This document shows, piece by piece, positions 7,369-12,994 of a stretch of 18,690 nucleotides of DNA. The notes beneath the pieces were generated by a model that saw only the letters and a program-made list of their open reading frames with translations, was not told where the DNA came from and did not search any database. Within the stretch, counting starts at the first letter, position 1. Each line of letters begins with the position of its first letter. The stretch is from CAZGHF01 sp043797305 (GTDB taxonomy: Bacteria > Patescibacteriota > Minisyncoccia > UBA6257 > GWB1-50-10), in assembly GCA_043797305.1 (NCBI GenBank), contig JAZDPW010000003.1, forward strand, positions 1-18,690. Reading direction: 5' to 3'. The position numbers were made by a program, and so were the translations under genes.

Positions 7369-8022
7369 ATGGGTTACGACAAGAAAAAACAATTCAAACT
7401 CACCCCCTGGGAATTTTTGGCGAAACTCGACGTTTTAAACTGGCTTCGCTACGCGACGATCGTAAAAGAGCTTACGAACCAAAAACCGCAATCGGTGCTC
7501 GAGGCGGGACCGGGCGAGGGAGTGATAAAAAAAGTAATCGAGGATTTCGTGGAAAAGTACGATACCCTTGATATAAATCCCAAGCTTTCGCCAACCTATC
7601 AGGGCGACATCCGCGACTTGAAAAATGAATTGCGAGGAAAATATGATTGCGTAATCGCAGCCGATATCCTGGAACACATTCCTTTCGGCGATTTAGAAAA
7701 GGTGCTGAAAAATTTTCATTCCTATCTAAAACCCGGCGGCCGGGTGCTCATTACAATACCCCACCGCGCTTGGTTCCTGTTCGGCATGTCCTGGCTCTTC
7801 AATTACAAACAATTTGTCATTCGCGCTCCCGACTGGCTAAGAACCTTTTATCACCGCCTGCGGAGGAGAAAGAAAAATCCCATTGACCTGGACCATGAAT
7901 GGGAGGTTGGCGACGGCTACCACAAGCTAAAAGACGTTGAGGAGGTAATGAAAAAGACCGGTTTCAAAATCGAAAAGCGCCAGAAACTTATCTACGTTGA
8001 TTTTTGGACTCTGAAAAAATAA
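7369..8022 (+). CDS. Class I SAM-dependent methyltransferase
   Basis: A 217-residue protein with a class I methyltransferase core. VLEAGPGEG near 43-51 is motif I (SAM binding), YDTLDINP supplies the acidic residue at the end of strand 2, and DCVIAADILEHIPFGDLEKVL is the motif IV/post-motif region, followed by LKPGGRVLITIP. A basic loop (RTFYHRLRRRKKN) near 163-175 interrupts the C-terminal part. The fold suits O- or N-methylation of a small molecule or sugar. In this locus a glycan-capping or sugar O-methyltransferase is the natural guess, without direct evidence. It is the first gene of the plus-strand operon, and its stop overlaps the aminotransferase start by one base (TAATG). Confidence 0.78.
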   Translation: MGYDKKKQFKLTPWEFLAKLDVLNWLRYATIVKELTNQKPQSVLEAGPGEGVIKKVIEDFVEKYDTLDINPKLSPTYQGDIRDLKNELRGKYDCVIAADILEHIPFGDLEKVLKNFHSYLKPGGRVLITIPHRAWFLFGMSWLFNYKQFVIRAPDWLRTFYHRLRRRKKNPIDLDHEWEVGDGYHKLKDVEEVMKKTGFKIEKRQKLIYVDFWTLKK

Positions 8023-9281
8023 TGAACCGTTCAAGTTTGGCTATGGCCGGCAAAAAATTCAGGACAAAGAACGTCTCTAAGCGGGTGCAGAAAATAGTCA
8101 TCTCGCCTATTAAGGAAATGTCTATTTTGGCCAACTTGGAAGCCTTTCGACCCGCTCAGGGTAAAAAAAGAACCAAAATTATATCTTTCGGCCAGGGTAT
8201 TCCCTATTTCGATACGCCGCCGCTTATAAAGCGCGGAATGATGAGAGCGCTCCGCGAACCGGATACCGCCAAATACACGCTTGAGCCGGGAATTACCGAA
8301 CTGAGAAAGCTCGTAGCCCGCGATTTGCAACGCCGCAAAGGCATTAAAAACATTAAACCAAATAAAGAAATAATGGTTTCGAGCGGCTGCCAGGAAGCGG
8401 TCGCCTGCGCTCTTGCCGCCACAATCGATCCCGGTGACCACGTCCTTCTGCCCGAACCGGCCTTTGCGTCGCACATCGAACAAATTATCCAATGGGGCGG
8501 CAAACCGATTTTTGTGCCGCTTAACGAAAAAAACGGCTGGAAACTGGAAATTAAAGAATTGGAAAAAAGGATAACTAAAAGAACGAAAGTAATTTTGTTC
8601 AGTAATCCTTCAAATCCGACCGGCGCCGTCTTCGGTAAAAAGGAGCTCTCCAAACTTGCCGACTTTGCCAAGAGAAAAAATCTGATAATCATCGCCGATG
8701 AAACCTACGACTTTTTGACTTACGACGGCGTGCGTCACTTCTCGCCGGCGAGTATCCCTTCGGTCCGCAACCGGGTGATTTTGTGCGGCAGTTTTTCTAA
8801 AAAATACGCGATGACCGGCTACCGGGTAGGGTTTGCTTTTGCCGATGAGGGATTAATTGACCACATGCTCAAGGTCCACGACGCTCTCCAAATTTGCGCC
8901 CCGGCAATTTCCCAGAAGGGCGCGATTACTGCCTTGAAGGGCCCGCAGAAAAGCGTCCGGGATTCCGTAGAGAAACTCACGAAAAACCGCGAACTTATGT
9001 GCCGGGAACTCGATAAGCTTTCTGATTTCGTTGAGTACCAAAAACCGATGGGTGCTTATTATATTATGGTGAAGATAAACCCCGACTCCCTAAAGGGTCG
9101 GGGCAAGATGGATTCATTCAAGCTGGCGCTGAAAATCCTCCGCGAGGCACGGGTGGTTACAATCCCCGGGGCGGCTTTCGGTCCATCGGGTAAGGATTAC
9201 TTACGCTTCTCCTTCGCCGGCCAGCCGGAAGAAATCAGAGAAGGTTTTAAAAGATTGAATAAATGGCTGAATTCGGCGTAG
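8022..9281 (+). CDS. PLP-dependent class I/II aminotransferase
   Basis: I choose ATG 8022 (419 residues), which forms a TAATG junction with the preceding stop; a TTG at 8004 would add six residues of overlap. Fold-type I landmarks are intact: SSGCQEAV (120-127), SNPSNPTGAV (194-203), ADETYD (225-230), GSFSKKYAMTGYR with the PLP lysine K260, and a C-terminal YLRFSFA with the carboxylate-binding Arg. The closest families are aspartate/alanine/aromatic aminotransferases acting on amino acids, not nucleotide sugars. Its role in a glycan locus is therefore unclear; it could supply an amino acid substituent. A short insertion (NPDSLKGRGK) is encoded by a GC-rich palindrome at 9080-9103. Confidence 0.85.
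   Translation: MNRSSLAMAGKKFRTKNVSKRVQKIVISPIKEMSILANLEAFRPAQGKKRTKIISFGQGIPYFDTPPLIKRGMMRALREPDTAKYTLEPGITELRKLVARDLQRRKGIKNIKPNKEIMVSSGCQEAVACALAATIDPGDHVLLPEPAFASHIEQIIQWGGKPIFVPLNEKNGWKLEIKELEKRITKRTKVILFSNPSNPTGAVFGKKELSKLADFAKRKNLIIIADETYDFLTYDGVRHFSPASIPSVRNRVILCGSFSKKYAMTGYRVGFAFADEGLIDHMLKVHDALQICAPAISQKGAITALKGPQKSVRDSVEKLTKNRELMCRELDKLSDFVEYQKPMGAYYIMVKINPDSLKGRGKMDSFKLALKILREARVVTIPGAAFGPSGKDYLRFSFAGQPEEIREGFKRLNKWLNSA
9080..9103. repeat. GC-rich palindrome inside the aminotransferase gene
   Basis: CCCCGA (9080-9085) pairs with TCGGGG (9098-9103), and inside it CCC(T) (9088-9091) pairs with (A)GGG (9094-9097) around a two-to-four-base loop, with CT (9086-9087) bulged. It is in frame and encodes the low-complexity loop NPDSLKGR. 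It looks like a small REP-type palindrome tolerated within a surface loop; only one copy of this full form is in the window. Confidence 0.5.
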
Positions 9282-9290
9282 ACTGAATTA

Positions 9291-9887
9291 ATGAAACGCC
9301 TGTTCGATATCTTTTTTTCCGGCCTGGGACTTATTATTCTCTCCCCTATTTTTCTGGGTTTGGCGATTTGGATAAAGAAGAATTCGCCGGGGCCGGTTTT
9401 CTACCGCGGTGTGCGGATGGGCAAGAATTGGAAAACTTTCCGGATTTTCAAGTTCCGCTCGATGGTGACGGACGCCGAGAAAATCGGCGGGCCTTCTTCG
9501 CGCGAGGACGACCCGAGAATGACGAAAAGCGGTAAGTTCGTCCGTAAATGGAAACTCGACGAATTCCCGCAGCTCATAAATGTTTTCCTGGGCGACATGA
9601 GCCTGGTCGGCCCCCGACCGGAAGTGGTGGAATACGCCAATATGTATAAAGGTAAGGAAAAAATCGTTTACACGATACGCCCGGGCATCACCGATTACGC
9701 CTCGCTCTGGAACTCGCGTGAGGAAGAAATGCTCGCCGAGGCAAAATCCACCGAGGAAACGGAGAAAATATATCTTGAAAAAGTGCGGCCGGAAAAAGTC
9801 CGCCTCCAGATGAAGTATGTAAAGGAAATGTCGCTTTGGACCGACATTAAACTCATTCTGATAACTTTGAAAAAAGTCTTCTTGTAA
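9291..9887 (+). CDS. Initiating phosphoglycosyl transferase (PglC-like bacterial sugar transferase)
   Basis: A 198-residue monotopic phosphoglycosyl transferase of the small PglC type. Residues 5-28 form the hydrophobic re-entrant helix, ending in NSPGPVFYRG. KFRSM (54-58) and D61 follow, then the catalytic Asp-Glu pair D90-E91 in KLDEFPQLINVF, and GDMSLVGPRPE (101-111). It moves a sugar 1-phosphate from an NDP-sugar to undecaprenyl phosphate at the inner leaflet, which starts glycan assembly. The amino-sugar genes downstream (DegT-type and PglF-like) suggest a UDP-diacetamido- or UDP-acetamido-deoxysugar donor, as for PglC; this is inference. It lies 9 bp after the aminotransferase gene and 17 bp before the transketolase gene. 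Confidence 0.9.
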   Translation: MKRLFDIFFSGLGLIILSPIFLGLAIWIKKNSPGPVFYRGVRMGKNWKTFRIFKFRSMVTDAEKIGGPSSREDDPRMTKSGKFVRKWKLDEFPQLINVFLGDMSLVGPRPEVVEYANMYKGKEKIVYTIRPGITDYASLWNSREEEMLAEAKSTEETEKIYLEKVRPEKVRLQMKYVKEMSLWTDIKLILITLKKVFL

Positions 9888-9904
9888 GACATAATTAAAG
9901 CTTC

Positions 9905-10684
9905 ATGACCGACTACAAACACATCGCAAACGAAGCAAGAAAAACCGTGCTTAATATGGTTTTTCGGGCACAAGCCAGCCATATCGGATCAAACTTCTCC
10001 GTAATGGACGTTCTTGCTGTTCTGTTTGAGAAAATGGACGTAAAGAAAGACAAGTTCATCGCAAGCAAGGGGTGGGTAGCGGCTTCTGTTTACCATTTCC
10101 TAGCTCAAAAAGGAATTATCCCAAAAGAAGATTTGGAGCGTTACTGGAAACCGGGTGAGGAAAAGTACATCGGTCTAGTCGAACCGCACGGTGTATTCGG
10201 CTTGGAATTCGCTGGCGGGAGCATGGGATTTGGATTACCGGCCGGAGTCGGTTTCGCCTTGGCTAAAAAAATGGACGAGGCCGGCGGGCGGATTTACGTC
10301 TTGATGAGCGACGGGGAAATGCAAATCGGCACGACTTGGGAATCGGTTTTAATCGCCAAACAACACAACCTCTCCAACCTGGTGGTACTGGTCGACAATA
10401 ACCGCCTCCAGGCAATGGGCGAAACTAAAAATATCTTAAACATTGAGCCCTTGGATGAACGAATTAAATCTTTCGGTTGGGCAGTTCAGAGAGTAAACGG
10501 CCACGATTACGGCGAGATTGAAACGGCGCTCGGCAAACTGTCCAATTCGTCACCTAATATGATTATCTGCGATACCGTGAAGGGTAAGGGCGTGTCGTTT
10601 ATGGAAAACAATAATATCTATCACTACAAAATGCTCTCCGAGGAGGAGTATAAAGAAGCATTATCAGAATTAGAGAATGCCTAA
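9905..10684 (+). CDS. Transketolase N-terminal (thiamine diphosphate-binding) subunit
   Basis: A 259-residue split-transketolase alpha subunit. ASHIGSNFS (24-32) matches the SGHxGxxxS start of the fold. SDGEMQIG (135-142) through VDNN (163-166) is the ThDP/Mg motif (GDGE...N), and VKGKGVSFMENN (226-237) with H240 ends it. Transketolase moves two-carbon units between sugar phosphates and can generate sedoheptulose 7-phosphate, the GmhA substrate. Two departures from standard enzymes are visible: SKGH reads SKGW (W57), and the region around H95 is shortened. Both affect histidines that normally line the substrate channel, so a changed acceptor or donor is possible. The 3' end overlaps the HNH gene by 8 bp. 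The partner domain is the separate gene at 11252. Confidence 0.83.
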   Translation: MTDYKHIANEARKTVLNMVFRAQASHIGSNFSVMDVLAVLFEKMDVKKDKFIASKGWVAASVYHFLAQKGIIPKEDLERYWKPGEEKYIGLVEPHGVFGLEFAGGSMGFGLPAGVGFALAKKMDEAGGRIYVLMSDGEMQIGTTWESVLIAKQHNLSNLVVLVDNNRLQAMGETKNILNIEPLDERIKSFGWAVQRVNGHDYGEIETALGKLSNSSPNMIICDTVKGKGVSFMENNNIYHYKMLSEEEYKEALSELENA

Positions 10685-11273
10685 AGGAGTATACAAAAGA
10701 GGAAAAACAATAAACAGAAAACCACACTCCGAGGAAACAAAGAGAAAAATTAGTTTAGCTCATAAAGGAACTAAAAAGCCTTGGACCAGAAACAATCCTC
10801 AGGTCTTTAAGAAAGGACTCGTGCCCTGGAACAAAGGTAAAAAGGGAATCACTAAATACTGGCTAGGTAAAGAAAGGAGTAAAGAGGATAGGTTGAAGAT
10901 GAGCCTAGCTAAAATTGGAAAAGCTATAGGTGGAAAACACTGGAAATGGAAAGGAGGAATTTCGAAGACAAATAGAATCCTGCACCATCAAATTAGGCAT
11001 TCTCTTAAATACCGCGAGTGGCGTTCTGACGTTTTCTCTAGAGATAATTTTACTTGCCAAATGTGCAGTAAGAGGGGTGATTGGTTAGAAGCCGATCATT
11101 ATCCAGAAATGTTCTCTCAAATTCTAGAGGAGAACAAAATTAAAACCTTGAAAGGATCCTTAAATTATGAGAAACTTTGGAATATAAACAATAGTCGAAC
11201 ATTATGCAGGAATTGCCACATCAAAACTTTCAGTGGCAAACCTAAAAAACCATGGGAGAAATCATCCAGGTAG
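10677..11273 (+). CDS. HNH homing-type endonuclease with NUMOD3 motifs
   Basis: A 198-residue basic protein unrelated to glycan synthesis. SEETKRKISLAHKG (18-31) and the related SKEDRLKMSLAKIG (68-81) are NUMOD3-type DNA-binding repeats, followed by a W/K-rich linker. The C-terminal half is a zinc-supported HNH nuclease: CQMC (127-130), LEADHYP with H141, NNSRTLC with N171/N172, and CRNCH (177-181). Such proteins are normally free-standing or intron-borne homing endonucleases. The gene sits between two halves of transketolase, overlapping the first by 8 bp and the second by 22 bp. Its composition is AT-rich (30-38% GC in the lines I counted) against about 50-60% in the genes further out. Insertion by homing or lateral transfer is the simplest reading. 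All HNH residues are intact, so it is probably active. Confidence 0.85.
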   Translation: MPKGVYKRGKTINRKPHSEETKRKISLAHKGTKKPWTRNNPQVFKKGLVPWNKGKKGITKYWLGKERSKEDRLKMSLAKIGKAIGGKHWKWKGGISKTNRILHHQIRHSLKYREWRSDVFSRDNFTCQMCSKRGDWLEADHYPEMFSQILEENKIKTLKGSLNYEKLWNINNSRTLCRNCHIKTFSGKPKKPWEKSSR

Positions 11274-11758
11274 AAGACTCAAGAAGAGTATTTATTAAAA
11301 CCTTAGTAGAATTGGCTGAGAAGGATAAAGATATCGTCCTAATTATCCCAGACGTTGGTTTTAACTATATAGAATTATTTTCTGAAAAATTCCCAGACCG
11401 GTTTTTCAACTTCGGCGTAACCGAGGCGAGCTCGACGATTATCGCCGCCGCCATGGCTATCGCCGGCAAAAAACCTTACATCTACTCGATGATAAACTTC
11501 GTCACCTTCCGGGTACACGAGATGGTTCGAAATGCCGTCGCTATGCACAAAGCAAACGTAAAAATCCTAGGCGTAAAAGGCAGTGAGAAATACAAATTTC
11601 TGGGATTCAGCCACAACCTTCTGCGGGAGAATGAGGAAATAGAATTCTTGGAGAAACTGCCGGGAATGAAAACGTACATTCCTAAAAGTCCGGAAGAAAC
11701 GAGAGAGATTATAATGAAAACATACGAAAATCCGGGCCCGGCCTACATTCGACTCTAA
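11252..11758 (+). CDS. Transketolase pyrimidine-binding-domain subunit, short form
   Basis: A 168-residue protein that matches only the central Pyr domain of transketolase: RRVFIKTLVELAEKDKDIVLI, FPDRFFNFGVTEA with the catalytic Glu at residue 58, AMAIAGKKPYIYSM and the terminal GPAYIRL. Split-transketolase C-terminal subunits usually run about 300 residues and add a C-terminal domain; here the frame stops exactly at the Pyr domain end. The Glu that activates ThDP is kept, so with the upstream subunit the enzyme could still assemble an active site. I use ATG 11252, inside the HNH gene; homology starts around residue 9. No ribosome binding site is visible. The first ~150 bp are AT-rich like the HNH gene, then composition switches abruptly near 11400. 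Confidence 0.8.
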   Translation: MGEIIQVEDSRRVFIKTLVELAEKDKDIVLIIPDVGFNYIELFSEKFPDRFFNFGVTEASSTIIAAAMAIAGKKPYIYSMINFVTFRVHEMVRNAVAMHKANVKILGVKGSEKYKFLGFSHNLLRENEEIEFLEKLPGMKTYIPKSPEETREIIMKTYENPGPAYIRL

Positions 11759-11761
11759 AAT

Positions 11762-12910
11762 ATGGAATACAAAGTACGGTTCGTAAATCCCCAAAAACAA
11801 TACGCCGACCACCGCGACGAGTTCATTAAGGCATTTGACGAAACGCTCTTCCGGGGCGCCATCGTGAACCGCGAAGAACTTTGGAAATTCGAAGAAGATT
11901 TCGCCAAGTTCTGCGGCGTAAAATACGCCATAGGCACGAATTCCGGCACATCGGCACTGGATATCGCCTTTCAGGCCACTGGTATCGGCCCCGGCGACGA
12001 AGTCATCACCGTCGCCCATACGTTTATCGCAAGCATCTCAATCCCCTATCTTGCGGGAGCAAAATCGATCTTGATTGACGTCGGGGAGGACTTTAATATG
12101 GACCCGAAACTGATTGAGAGAGCGCTCACGCCCCATACCAAAGCCATTGAGCCGGTTCATTTGAACGGGCGCTTGTGCGATATGGAAGCGATAATGGATA
12201 TTGCCAAACGCAAAGGGCTAATCGTGATAGAAGACGCGGCCCAGGCCTTGGGCGCCACACTCAAAATGGCGGACGGCAGTATTAAAAAAGCCGGTACATT
12301 CGGTTTGGTCGGCTGCTTCTCTCTTTACTGGGCCAAGGCCTTGGGCGGCTGGGGCGATAACGGTATGGCTATAACCAACGACGAGGAAACTGCCCGAAAA
12401 TTGAAACTGATGCGCTACAACGGAGAAAACCGCGAAGACCGGCACTTTTATTACCACGGCCACAATTTTTTGATGGACAATGTCCACGCCGCCCTGCTTC
12501 AGGTAAAACTGAAATATCTGGCCGGTTGGCTGGAACGCCGACGGCAAATTGCGAAACGCTATCATGGGGGCTTAAAGAATATCCCCGGGGTTAAAGCACC
12601 CGACTTCGGCGACGAACGCTTTACCGACACTTACACCAACTACGTCATCCGAGCCGAGCACCGCGACGAGCTTAAAAAACACCTTGAAGAACAAGGCGTA
12701 GAAACTTTGATTTCCTGGCCGATACCGACGTATAAGGAACCGCTTTTCGACAAAGAAAAGCCGCGCCTTGTTGATACGCGCGGCGACGTGCAGGAACTCC
12801 AGGAAACGGAAAAAATCTGCCGTGAAGTGCTCTCCCTCCCAATGTACCCCGAGCTCACCGACGAACAGGTGGACTACGTTATAGAAACCGTCAGGGGTTT
12901 CTATAAGTAA
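11762..12910 (+). CDS. DegT/DnrJ/EryC1-family nucleotide-sugar aminotransferase
   Basis: A 382-residue fold-type I PLP enzyme of standard length. NSGTSALDIAF near 60-70, GPGDEVITVAHTFIAS, VIEDAAQALGA (the PLP-contacting Asp) and CFSLYWAKALGGWGDNGM, whose Lys in WAK aligns with the PLP lysine, are all present. Family members transaminate 4-keto or 3-keto NDP-sugars. The membrane-bound 4,6-dehydratase encoded next door would provide a 4-keto-6-deoxy-HexNAc, giving a PglE-like role. An alternative is the 4-keto sugar of the GDP-heptose branch, giving an amino-heptose. It begins 3 bp after the transketolase stop and is the last gene of the plus-strand run before an 84-bp spacer. Confidence 0.87.
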   Translation: MEYKVRFVNPQKQYADHRDEFIKAFDETLFRGAIVNREELWKFEEDFAKFCGVKYAIGTNSGTSALDIAFQATGIGPGDEVITVAHTFIASISIPYLAGAKSILIDVGEDFNMDPKLIERALTPHTKAIEPVHLNGRLCDMEAIMDIAKRKGLIVIEDAAQALGATLKMADGSIKKAGTFGLVGCFSLYWAKALGGWGDNGMAITNDEETARKLKLMRYNGENREDRHFYYHGHNFLMDNVHAALLQVKLKYLAGWLERRRQIAKRYHGGLKNIPGVKAPDFGDERFTDTYTNYVIRAEHRDELKKHLEEQGVETLISWPIPTYKEPLFDKEKPRLVDTRGDVQELQETEKICREVLSLPMYPELTDEQVDYVIETVRGFYK

Positions 12911-12933
12911 AAAGCTATTCCCTCTTTCGCAGC

Positions 12934-12949
12934 TACCCTAAATAGGGTA
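12934..12949. repeat. Perfect inverted repeat upstream of the dehydratase promoter
   Basis: TACCCTAAATAGGGTA is a stem of 6-7 bp around a two-to-four-base loop. It lies 24 bp after the aminotransferase stop and 4 bp before a TTGACT box. An A-run, not a T-run, follows on the plus strand, so it is a poor intrinsic terminator there; a protein-binding site or RNA-stabilising hairpin is more likely. Confidence 0.5.
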
Positions 12950-12953
12950 AAAA

Positions 12954-12984
12954 TTGACTAAAACTACAATTAGTTATATTGTAG
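12954..12984 (+). promoter_or_regulatory. Putative promoter with a dyad over the -10 region
   Basis: TTGACT (12954-12959) is followed by TATATT (12975-12980, 15-bp spacer) or TATTGT (12977-12982, 17-bp spacer). CTACAAT (12964-12970) and ATTGTAG (12978-12984) form a perfect 7-bp inverted repeat with a 7-base centre that overlaps the -10, a typical operator position. The GTG start of the next gene is only about 10 bases further on, so the message would be nearly leaderless. Confidence 0.45.
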
Positions 12985-12994
12985 AAATAATCTC

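Noticed and set aside
8004..8021. TTG start for the aminotransferase, overlapping the methyltransferase by 19 bp
   Set aside because: ATG 8022 gives a TAATG junction like others in the window and loses only six non-conserved residues.
10677..11273. Group I intron or intein hosting the HNH gene
   Set aside because: Both transketolase frames end and begin naturally, no splicing motifs or intron core elements were recognised, and the HNH frame starts and stops on its own codons.
12934..12953. Intrinsic terminator for the plus-strand operon
   Set aside because: The hairpin is followed by an A-run on the plus strand, not a T-run.
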